Source: an uncultured Porphyromonas sp.
GTDB lineage: Bacteria; Bacteroidota; Bacteroidia; Bacteroidales; Porphyromonadaceae
DNA: 22,707 nucleotides
Direction: 5' to 3'
Assembly (NCBI GenBank): GCA_905372565.1
Contig: CAJPPK010000028.1
Span: forward strand, 1-22,707
The notes under the pieces are model-generated. The model saw only the letters and a program-made list of their open reading frames with translations. It made no database searches and was not told the DNA's origin. Below are positions 15,481 through 21,886 of this stretch, one piece after another. How positions within the stretch are numbered: the stretch's first letter is position 1; each line of letters opens with the position of its first letter. Made by a program: the position numbers and the translations under genes.

Positions 15481-18255
15481 TTAGTGCGCCACGAGCCAGT
15501 TCTCGCCATGGCCTACGCTGACCTCCAGCGGGACACGTAGCTCTGGCCAGACACCCTCCATGACGGAGCGCACGAGGTAGGTCACCTCATCCAGCTCCTC
15601 TAAGGGAACATTCAGATTGAGTTCGTCATGCACCTGCAGAAGGATACGGCTACGTAGGCCTCGGGCACGTAGCTCCTCGTCCAGACGTATCATCGCCAGC
15701 TTGATCAGGTCAGCTGCGGAGCCCTGAAGGGGGGCGTTGATGGCATTTCGCTCAGCATATCCTCGCACCACAGCATTAGCACTGCGCAGATCAGGCAGTA
15801 GGCGTCTTCGACCCAAGAGCGTCGTCACATAGCCTCGCTCCCGAGCTTCCTCGACGACAGTCTGCATGTAGCGGGCGACACCGGGATAGGAAGCGAAGTA
15901 ACCGTCGATGAGTTCCTTGGCCTCACGCCTAGGTATGGAGAGGCGTTCGCTAAGCCCAAAGGCGGAGATGCCGTAGATAATACCGAAGTTGGCCGTCTTC
16001 GCCCTGCGTCGCATATCGCTCGTCACTTCCTCTAAGGGCAAGCCATAGATCTTCGCAGCCGTAGCTTGGTGGACATCTTGCCCTAAGCGAAAGGCTTCGA
16101 TCAGCGCCTCATCGCCGGAGAAGTGCGCCATGAGGCGAAGCTCGACCTGCGAGTAGTCCGCCGAAAGGAAGGTGCATCCCTCCTCAGGGATAAAGGCCTC
16201 ACGGATGGCACGTCCCTCTGGGGTACGAATAGGGATATTCTGAAGGTTAGGATTGCTACTTGAGAGACGCCCCGTAGCCGCCACGGTCTGGTTAAAAGAT
16301 GTGTGTAGCTTGCCATCAGGGTAGACTAATTCGGGCAAAGCCTCGACGTAAGTACTCAGGAGCTTCTTCACTCCTCGGTAGCTCAGTATAAGATCAACGA
16401 CGGGATGCTTGTCCCGGAGCTTCTCTAAGACTTCCTCGCTCGTCGTGTAGCCTCCGCTCTTGGTCTTCTTAGGCTTCTCTAGGATGCGTAGTTCGTCAAA
16501 GAGCGCCTCACCGACCTGCCGACTGCTGTTCACATTGATCGGATGTCCGAGGAGTGTACTGATATCCTCTTCGAGCTGGGAGAGCTTGGATTGTAGCTCG
16601 ACAGCTTGGCGAGCGAGGACAGAGACGTCTAGGTGCACTCCCTCTCGCTCCATCTCTAGCAGGACACACATCAGAGGCATCTCCACACGAGCGAAGAGCT
16701 CCGAGAGCCCAGCTTCCTGTAGTCGCTGATCAAAAAGCCGATAGAGGAGGAAGGTAATATGGGTATCTTCGCAGGCATAGAAGCGCAGTCGCTCAGGCTC
16801 GACCTGACGTAAGTCGAAGGACTTCTGTGACTGTGGTGCGATCATCTCCTCAAAGCTCATCATCTTATACCCAAGGAACTTCTCCGCAAGCTCATCCAAT
16901 CCATGCCGTTGGTCAGGGAATAGCAGGTAGTGAGCTATCATCGTGTCGAAGTAAGGGCCTGTGACCTCGATGTCATAGGAGCGTAGTACCTGCAGATCGT
17001 ACTTGAGATTCTGCCCGACCTTGGGGATCTTCTCTGCACCAAAGAGCGGACGTAGCACGTGCAGAAGGCTGACCGCTTCCTCCCGTCCCTTAGGGATATC
17101 GAGGTAATAAGTCTTATCAGCGCCAAGGGCAAAGGTGACGGCTACCAGCTCAGCAGTCAGCGGATCAACGCTCGTCGTCTCGGTATCAAAGGCCAAGACC
17201 TCCCCCTTCAGTGCCTCCTCGACAAAGCTCGGTAGACTCTCGGGCGTAAGTACCTCGATCTGTAGCTCTGGCACGCCCTCCGTGCTGGCTAGCGTCGTCT
17301 CCTCCGGCACTGGCTCAAAGCTCTCCAGCCCCCCGAAGAGATCGTTCGTATCTACAGTCTTACCCGTGGCTGGCTTAGGCGTCGGCGAGGAGCCAAGCAC
17401 ACGATTGAGCAGGGTACGGAACTCCAATTCCTCGAAGAGCGTACGTATCGCCTCCTCGTCCTTCTCAGCTCTGGCGTAATCACCCGCCTTGTAGTCTAGG
17501 GGAACGTCCGTGCATATCGTAGCGAGGTAATAGGATAAGCGGATATCGTCTGCACCCTCGATGAGCTTCTTGCCTGTCGCTCCCTTGATTTCGGTAGCAT
17601 GTGCCAGCAGATTATCTATGGTGGAGTATTCGGCGAGGAGCTTCTGCGCTCCCTTCTCCCCAATGCCTTTACAGCCGGGGATATTATCGACCTTATCCCC
17701 AAGCAAGGCCAAGTAGTCGATGACCTGACTCGGTGACGAGAGCCCAAACTTCTCATTGATCTCCTCGACGCCCCAGATCTCGTAGCCACCACCCTGCATC
17801 GGCCGATACATACGCACAGCGTCTGAGACCAGCTGGCCGTAGTCCTTGTCCGGAGTGACCATGTAAACCTCACGCCCAGCACGGCTTGCAGCCTTAGCGA
17901 TCGTACCTATGACATCATCTGCCTCGTAGTCTGCGACCTCTACCATAGGGATGCGGTAGGCCTCTAGTAGCTGTCTGATGAAGGGGATAGCGATCCTTAT
18001 TCCCTCAGGGGTCTCTTCACGCTGTGCCTTATAGGCAGGATACTCCCGATGACGGAAGGTCCCTCCTGGCGGATCAAATACTACGGCTAGCTCTTCGGGC
18101 TGTTCCTTACCCAAGAGATCCTCGAGCATCAACACGAAGCCAAAGATAGCACTGGTGTTTCGCCCCTTGGAATCAATCCTTGGCGAACGGATAAAAGCAT
18201 AGTACGCCCGATAGATCAGGGCATAGGCGTCAAGCAAGAATAGGCGCTGGGGCAT
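15481..18255 (-). CDS. polA: DNA polymerase I
   Basis: The 924-residue product has all three Pol I domains. The 5' nuclease (1 to about 290) shows LLDAYALIYRAYYAF, VFDPPGGTFRHREYPAYKAQR and the acidic DYEADDVIG (109-117). The 3'-5' proofreading domain is intact: Asp357 and Glu359 (FDTET), Asp420 (NLKYD), Tyr493 and Asp497 (YACEDT). The polymerase domain has SADYSQVELRL with catalytic Asp700, the O-helix RRRAKTANFGIIYG (749-762), and LQVHDELN with catalytic Asp877. It fills gaps in excision repair, where it would follow UvrABC, and removes RNA primers. A linker of about 50 residues (290-340) is rich in proline and acidic residues. It begins 37 nt after the queA stop, suggesting a queA-polA operon. 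Confidence 0.98.
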   Translation of the reverse strand: MPQRLFLLDAYALIYRAYYAFIRSPRIDSKGRNTSAIFGFVLMLEDLLGKEQPEELAVVFDPPGGTFRHREYPAYKAQREETPEGIRIAIPFIRQLLEAYRIPMVEVADYEADDVIGTIAKAASRAGREVYMVTPDKDYGQLVSDAVRMYRPMQGGGYEIWGVEEINEKFGLSSPSQVIDYLALLGDKVDNIPGCKGIGEKGAQKLLAEYSTIDNLLAHATEIKGATGKKLIEGADDIRLSYYLATICTDVPLDYKAGDYARAEKDEEAIRTLFEELEFRTLLNRVLGSSPTPKPATGKTVDTNDLFGGLESFEPVPEETTLASTEGVPELQIEVLTPESLPSFVEEALKGEVLAFDTETTSVDPLTAELVAVTFALGADKTYYLDIPKGREEAVSLLHVLRPLFGAEKIPKVGQNLKYDLQVLRSYDIEVTGPYFDTMIAHYLLFPDQRHGLDELAEKFLGYKMMSFEEMIAPQSQKSFDLRQVEPERLRFYACEDTHITFLLYRLFDQRLQEAGLSELFARVEMPLMCVLLEMEREGVHLDVSVLARQAVELQSKLSQLEEDISTLLGHPINVNSSRQVGEALFDELRILEKPKKTKSGGYTTSEEVLEKLRDKHPVVDLILSYRGVKKLLSTYVEALPELVYPDGKLHTSFNQTVAATGRLSSSNPNLQNIPIRTPEGRAIREAFIPEEGCTFLSADYSQVELRLMAHFSGDEALIEAFRLGQDVHQATAAKIYGLPLEEVTSDMRRRAKTANFGIIYGISAFGLSERLSIPRREAKELIDGYFASYPGVARYMQTVVEEARERGYVTTLLGRRRLLPDLRSANAVVRGYAERNAINAPLQGSAADLIKLAMIRLDEELRARGLRSRILLQVHDELNLNVPLEELDEVTYLVRSVMEGVWPELRVPLEVSVGHGENWLVAH

Positions 18256-18292
18256 AAGCGTGCAATGATTAAGGTGGAGCGGAAGCCTATCT

Positions 18293-19510
18293 CTACGGCA
18301 GGAGCAAGGAGCTGTCGCCGTAGCTCAGGAAGCGGAAGTCGTGCGTCAAGGCATAGTCATACACCTCGTGCCAAGCCTCACCGAGTAAGGCCGCGATCAA
18401 GAGCAGAAGCGTGCTGTGTGGCTGATGGAAGTTCGTCACCATCCCACGGATCATACGATAGCGATAAGAGGGTGCGATGATAATGCTGGTCGGGAAGACC
18501 AGCGTCGTCTCCTCATGGCTGTCCAAGTAGTCGAGGAGCGACTGCAAGGCTTCCTCGGGAGATAGCTCCGTCGGACTTTCGTAAGGCTGCCACTGGGAGA
18601 CGTGCAGGGACTCAAATGGGGTCTCGGGATAATCCTTGAGATAAGCTCCCAAGTGATAGAGACTCTCTAGCGTACGCACCGAGGTCGTCCCGACGGCTAT
18701 GATATGTCCGGTAGCTTCGAGTAGTCTCTGGAGCGTAGCACGTGTGACGCTCACCAGCTCGGCGTGCATCTCGTGATCTCCGATCTGCTCGGCCTTGACC
18801 GGACGAAACGTACCAGCGCCCACGTGCAGGGTCACATCCAGCACTGCCGTCCCCTGCTTCTCCAAAGCCTCGAAGACCTCCGGAGTGAAGTGCAGTCCCG
18901 CTGTAGGAGCGGCCACCGAGCCCTGCGCCTTGGCATAGACCGTTTGGTAGGTCTCTAAATCCTTCTCTTCCGTCTCTCGGCCGAGATAAGGAGGAATAGG
19001 CAAGATACCGAGTAGCTCTAGGAGCTCACCGAAGGTATAGCCCGCATTATCCCAGTGGAAACGTACCTCGCCAGCGCCCGTTCGCTCGGCAGTCAAAGTC
19101 ACCTCACCGGCTTGCCCGATGAGCTGACGAGAGACAGCTGTACCGAGCTTGAAGCGCTTAGAGTTCCCGATGAGGCAGTGCCAAGAGCAATGCTCTCTCG
19201 CCGTAAGGGCTAGTTCGTACGATGTAGGCTCGGCTGGATCGAGGCAGAAGACCTCGATATGCGCACCAGACTCTTTCGTGAAGAGCAGGCGGGCACGGAT
19301 GACCTTGGAATTATTGCGTACCAAGACCACGCCTTCGGGCAGGAGCTGTGGCAGATCTCGGAAGGTATGTTCGGTGATCTTGCCCCCTTGGTAACGTAGG
19401 AGCTTCGAAGCGCTCCGATCGGCTAAGGGGTACTTAGCGATACGTTCGTCTGGGAGGGGATAGTCGTAGTCAGCGATCTGTATCGCCTTGGGTGAGCCTA
19501 AGTCATTCAT
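18293..19510 (-). CDS. queA: S-adenosylmethionine:tRNA ribosyltransferase-isomerase
   Basis: With the ATG at 19510 the product is 405 residues, starting MNDLGSPKAIQIADYDYPLP, in line with the family. The frame is open to 19585, but that would add 25 unrelated residues and run through the promoter. QueA moves the ribosyl part of SAM onto preQ1 in tRNA to make epoxyqueuosine. Recognisable blocks are LPDERIAKYPL, VVLVRNNSKVIRARL, LGILPIPPYLGR, the AAPTAGLHFT loop, LHVGAGTFRPVK, VGTTSVRTLE and MVTNFHQPHSTLLLLIAAL. Other queuosine genes (tgt, queC, queE, queF) are not in the window. It is the first gene of a probable queA-polA unit. The upstream DNA carries an inverted repeat and a palindrome that may be an operator. 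Confidence 0.96.
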   Translation of the reverse strand: MNDLGSPKAIQIADYDYPLPDERIAKYPLADRSASKLLRYQGGKITEHTFRDLPQLLPEGVVLVRNNSKVIRARLLFTKESGAHIEVFCLDPAEPTSYELALTAREHCSWHCLIGNSKRFKLGTAVSRQLIGQAGEVTLTAERTGAGEVRFHWDNAGYTFGELLELLGILPIPPYLGRETEEKDLETYQTVYAKAQGSVAAPTAGLHFTPEVFEALEKQGTAVLDVTLHVGAGTFRPVKAEQIGDHEMHAELVSVTRATLQRLLEATGHIIAVGTTSVRTLESLYHLGAYLKDYPETPFESLHVSQWQPYESPTELSPEEALQSLLDYLDSHEETTLVFPTSIIIAPSYRYRMIRGMVTNFHQPHSTLLLLIAALLGEAWHEVYDYALTHDFRFLSYGDSSLLLP

Positions 19511-19514
19511 ACTA

Positions 19515-19522
19515 CAAAAGTA
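19515..19522 (-). promoter_or_regulatory. Candidate -7 promoter element directly before queA
   Basis: On the - strand, TACTTTTG (consensus TAnnTTTG) ends 4 nt before the ATG at 19510. A transcript from it would start at or within a base or two of the start codon, giving a leaderless or nearly leaderless mRNA. Confidence 0.5.
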
Positions 19523-19540
19523 CGAAGAACGGACGTAAGG

Positions 19541-19628
19541 GGTTACGTATATTGTGTCCTCGCCATTAGGTATATTGTAACTCATCGGTTAGGTGTATCC
19601 TGACCAACCGGTCAGAATATACGTAACC
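19541..19628. promoter_or_regulatory. Inverted repeat and palindrome cluster upstream of queA (candidate operator)
   Basis: GGTTACGTATATT (19541-19553) has a perfect 13-bp inverted copy AATATACGTAACC at 19616-19628. A direct copy of the GTATATTGT part (19547-19555) recurs at 19570-19578, 23 nt on. Inside the bracket lies TGACC-AACC-GGTCA (19601-19614), a hyphenated palindrome resembling sites bound by TetR-family repressors. The left arm falls at about -31 to -43 from the predicted queA start, over the -33 box. No regulator gene is adjacent, so which protein binds, and whether queA is the target, is unknown. Confidence 0.5.
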
Positions 19629-19709
19629 GAGCGCCCCCCACCCCAGCCACTAGAAGAATAGTCCTCCCATAACGCTCTCAGATGAGCACTACTCCTACAA
19701 GACAAGCAT

Positions 19710-19739
19710 CCCCGCCAGTAGGCTGTGCTACTAGCGGGG
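19710..19739 (-). terminator. Hairpin terminator candidate after the first lipoprotein cassette
   Basis: CCCCGCCAGTAG (19710-19721) pairs with CTACTAGCGGGG (19728-19739) with one mismatch and a 6-nt loop. It is present only next to the first lipoprotein cassette and probably ends lipoprotein transcription before queA. The 3' side is mixed rather than T-rich. Confidence 0.6.
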
Positions 19740-19753
19740 GCGCCTTCCCCCTA

Positions 19754-19785
19754 GGAGGAGTGCTCACTGATCGTGAGCATCCTCC
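19754..19785 (-). terminator. Hairpin just downstream of lipoprotein gene 1
   Basis: GGAGGAgTGCTCAC (19754-19767) pairs with GTGAGCATCCTCC (19773-19785) with one bulged G and a 5-nt loop, 21 nt after the lipoprotein stop. A matching hairpin follows the second lipoprotein gene. No T run follows. Confidence 0.55.
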
Positions 19786-19806
19786 GGGAGGTCTATGACC
19801 GAAAGT

Positions 19807-20346
19807 TTACTTCTGACGGGTGAAAGGTATCGACTCTATGTCCTCGTCGAGATCTACGTTCTCCGCAGAGTGCTTGCGAGACACTCTCAGCAGATCAGCC
19901 TTTTCATCATAGGTGAAGGCTAGACCCTTAAGCTGATCCTTCTTCTCCAAAGGATTATGTTCGTTAGGGTTATTCTTACGAGCTTCCACGAAGCGCTCGC
20001 CGTAGCCGACGAACTCGGAGGACAGGAAGGTCAGTACGCCATCGGCATAGGAGTAGCGCCCAGCAGTGGTCTCCTCGGTATTGAACTCAGAACTTAGATC
20101 ATCCTTGTGCTCCCCTTGAGTAACACGATAGTAGCGGAACTCATAGGTACCATCAGCCTTGAAACTCAGGCGATAAGTCTCCGTAAGCTTACCACCACTG
20201 GACACATGGGAGAGAGACCAAGTACCTAGTACAGCGGGACCCTTAGGGGTCTGCTCTTCGGTCTGAGTCTTAGGACTGTCTTTTTGGCAAGACACAAAGC
20301 CGAAGCCAAGGGCACCGGCCAGAAGTAGAGAAAAAATCTTCTTCAT
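19807..20346 (-). CDS. Lipoprotein with a lipocalin-like domain, paralogue 1
   Basis: The 179-residue product has a lipoprotein signal peptide ending in the lipobox FVSC, with the acylated Cys20 followed by QKDSP. In Bacteroidota, charged residues right after the cysteine (for example QKDD in Capnocytophaga) act as a surface-export signal, so surface exposure is plausible. The mature part reads as a small beta-barrel: LGTWSLS, YRLSFKADGTYEFRYYRV, GRYSYADGVLTFLS, which recalls lipocalin-like domains common in this phylum. No enzyme motif is visible and the ligand is unknown. It shares its first 35 residues exactly with the neighbour at 20561-21097 and about 45% of the rest (estimated by eye), including GEHKDDL and RFxExRK. 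Both lie in duplicated cassettes. Confidence 0.85.
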   Translation of the reverse strand: MKKIFSLLLAGALGFGFVSCQKDSPKTQTEEQTPKGPAVLGTWSLSHVSSGGKLTETYRLSFKADGTYEFRYYRVTQGEHKDDLSSEFNTEETTAGRYSYADGVLTFLSSEFVGYGERFVEARKNNPNEHNPLEKKDQLKGLAFTYDEKADLLRVSRKHSAENVDLDEDIESIPFTRQK

Positions 20347-20509
20347 CGAATTGAGGATAAATAATTGAGGTAAAAGCTACACAGCCTCAAGGGGCTCATA
20401 GAGAAGCCTTAGGGCCGTGTGGCAGATCATAGAGGCGAGAGAGCCATCTCTAGTGAGGGGCTCGCCTTTGGGGGAATACTGTAGAGGGGGGAGGAGCCTT
20501 CCCCTAGAA

Positions 20510-20536
20510 GGGAATGCTCACCGAGCGTGAGCTCCC
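20510..20536 (-). terminator. Hairpin just downstream of lipoprotein gene 2
   Basis: GGGAATGCTCAC (20510-20521) faces GTGAGCTCCC (20527-20536) with a 5-nt loop and small internal mismatches, 24 nt after the stop of the second lipoprotein gene. It is the counterpart of the hairpin at 19754-19785 and probably a weak terminator or a 3'-end stabiliser. Confidence 0.5.
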
Positions 20537-20560
20537 TCCGAGAGATCTATAAACGAAGGT

Positions 20561-21097
20561 TTACTTCTGACGGGCGAAAGGCTTCTCCTCTGCCTCATCA
20601 GCGATCTCTATATTCGGTGAAGACAGCGTACGAGAGATGGTCATGGTCTCAGCCTTTTCATCAACGAGCAGAACGAGACCATTCAGCTTACCATCTTCTG
20701 GCTCAATAGGCTGGCGATTTTCCTGCTTTCGTCTCTCAGCGAAGCGCGCTGCATGGCCCTCGAACTTAGTGGTCAGTATAGCAACCCGACCATCAGCGTA
20801 GGTGTAGCGACCAGAATAGATCAACTCATCATTGAACTCACTATCTAGATCATCCTTGTGCTCCCCTCGAGTCGTGATACGATAGAAGCGGAACTCATAG
20901 GTCCCATCAACCCTGAAAGCGAAACGTAAGGCTAGGGTTAAATCGTTTTCTGTCGAAGAGTAGTACCAAGAACCACCGACAATAGAATAGGCCTTAGGGG
21001 TCTGCTCTTCGGTCTGAGTCTTAGGGCTGTCTTTTTGGCAAGACACAAAGCCGAAGCCAAGGGCACCGGCTAGAAGTAGAGAAAAAATCTTCTTCAT
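20561..21097 (-). CDS. Lipoprotein with a lipocalin-like domain, paralogue 2
   Basis: The 178-residue product has the same lipobox signal peptide (FVSC, Cys20, then QKDSP) and the same residues 1-35 as paralogue 1. The mature part begins to differ at residue 36 (AYSIVGGSWYYSS) but keeps DGTYEFRFYRI, GEHKDDLDSEFN, GRYTYADG and the C-terminal PFxRQK. It should be an outer-membrane, possibly surface, lipoprotein; the ligand or role is not identifiable. It is transcribed toward paralogue 1 with 214 nt between them. That gap contains a hairpin and a complete copy of the leader, so each gene probably has its own transcript. Divergence is spread over the barrel rather than being frameshift-like, so both look functional. 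Confidence 0.85.
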   Translation of the reverse strand: MKKIFSLLLAGALGFGFVSCQKDSPKTQTEEQTPKAYSIVGGSWYYSSTENDLTLALRFAFRVDGTYEFRFYRITTRGEHKDDLDSEFNDELIYSGRYTYADGRVAILTTKFEGHAARFAERRKQENRQPIEPEDGKLNGLVLLVDEKAETMTISRTLSSPNIEIADEAEEKPFARQK

Positions 21098-21311
21098 CGA
21101 ATTGAGGATAAATAATTGGGGTAAAAGCTACACAGCCTCGAGGTGCTCATAGAGATTCCACAGGGCTGTGTGGCGGATCATAGAGGCGAGAGGGCCATCT
21201 CTTTGTGAGAGGCTCGCCTTTGGGGAAGAGTGAACCGATTCGAAGGAGGGTGTATCGCCTCCCAAAACAACACAGCCACCAAGACCTCGCAGAGATTCAT
21301 GGTAGCTGTGT
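21098..21311 (-). promoter_or_regulatory. Lipoprotein leader region with repeated ACACAGCC hairpins
   Basis: Upstream of paralogue 2 the leader contains ACACAGCC (21130-21137) pairing with GGCTGTGT (21164-21171), followed by an AGGCGAG...GGCTCGCC inverted pair (about 21183-21218). The same pair of structures precedes paralogue 1 (ACACAGCC 20379-20386, GGCCGTGT 20413-20420). A third hairpin of the first kind, ACACAGCCACC (21270-21280) with GGTAGCTGTGT (21301-21311), stands alone nearer to rplQ. A TAGCTTTT motif next to the stem could be a weak -7 box. The rest of the 21098-21419 gap holds only the rplQ terminator. Confidence 0.45.
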
Positions 21312-21376
21312 GGTAGGCATCTGAAGGGAGCAGATCGATCTATCTAGAGGATCGCCCCCCTATAGACGTAGAAAGA

Positions 21377-21408
21377 CGAACCCTCACTCCGTAAGGAGCG
21401 AGGGTTCG
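21377..21408 (-). terminator. Terminator of the rpoA-rplQ ribosomal operon
   Basis: CGAACCCTCACTCC (21377-21390) pairs with GGAGCGAGGGTTCG (21395-21408) with one mismatch and a 4-nt GTAA loop, 11 nt past the rplQ stop. On the - strand it is followed by TCTTTCTA. It closes the large ribosomal-protein operon. Confidence 0.85.
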
Positions 21409-21419
21409 CAAAGAGAGGA

Positions 21420-21878
21420 TTACTCAGCGCTTTCAGCTGGAGCTTCAGCCTTCGAAGAGCGACGTGAGCGACGCGTCTTAGGAGCAGCTTTCTTATCAGC
21501 CTTCTCCTTGAGCATGTTTTCGTTGAAGTCAACGAGCTCAATGAAGCAAACCGCTGCATTGTCACCAAGACGATGCCCCGTCTTGAGGATACGCGTGTAT
21601 CCACCTGGACGGTCAGCGATCTTCTCAGCTACCGTGCTGAAGAGTTCCTTGACAGCGAACTTGTTCTGTAGCTCAGCGAAGACAATACGGCGAGAGTGCG
21701 TGCTGTCGTCCTTAGCGCGAGTCAGCAGAGGCTCGACATAGACACGTAGTGCCTTAGCCTTAGCGACCGTGGTGAAGATGCGCTTGTGAAGGATCAGCGA
21801 AGCAGCCATGTTAGAGAGCATGGCCTCACGGTGTGCCTTCTTGCGCCCGAGATGATTGAATTTCTTATTATGTCTCAT
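21420..21878 (-). CDS. rplQ: 50S ribosomal protein L17
   Basis: The 152-residue product begins MRHNKKFNHLGRKKAHREAML, the hallmark start of bL17, and carries the conserved core through GGYTRILKTGHRLGDNAAVCFIELVDFN (about residues 92-119). bL17 binds 23S rRNA domain III near the polypeptide exit tunnel. Compared with the bacterial core of about 120 residues it has a C-terminal tail of about 30 residues rich in Lys, Arg, Ala and Glu (KADKKAAPKTRRSRRSSK...), a form common in Bacteroidota. It starts 8 nt after the rpoA stop, the usual last pair of the alpha operon. Confidence 0.97.
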   Translation of the reverse strand: MRHNKKFNHLGRKKAHREAMLSNMAASLILHKRIFTTVAKAKALRVYVEPLLTRAKDDSTHSRRIVFAELQNKFAVKELFSTVAEKIADRPGGYTRILKTGHRLGDNAAVCFIELVDFNENMLKEKADKKAAPKTRRSRRSSKAEAPAESAE

Positions 21879-21886
21879 CGTTCTAC

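Larger units (their letters stand above)
19743..20476 (-). repeat. Tandem duplication unit A (lipoprotein cassette)
   Basis: This segment of about 734 bp, comprising 3' hairpin, lipoprotein gene and 5' leader, is matched in order by 20497-21227. Shared landmarks are CCTTCCCC at the left edge, a TGCTCAC...GTGAGC hairpin, TTTACTTCTGACGGG at the gene end, the same first 35 codons, the ACACAGCC hairpin leader, and CTCGCCTTTGGGG at the right edge. The two units are separated by 20 nt. Confidence 0.85.
20497..21227 (-). repeat. Tandem duplication unit B (lipoprotein cassette)
   Basis: Second copy, about 731 bp, of the cassette at 19743-20476. Over the first 35 codons it differs at only 2 of 105 bases, both silent. 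Over the next roughly 58 leader bases it differs at 3. The mature coding part is far more diverged. Confidence 0.85.

Noticed and set aside
19511..19806. A lost regulator gene between queA and the lipoproteins
   Set aside because: No open frame or recognisable protein fragment was found in the gap, so only the DNA-site cluster and hairpins are reported.
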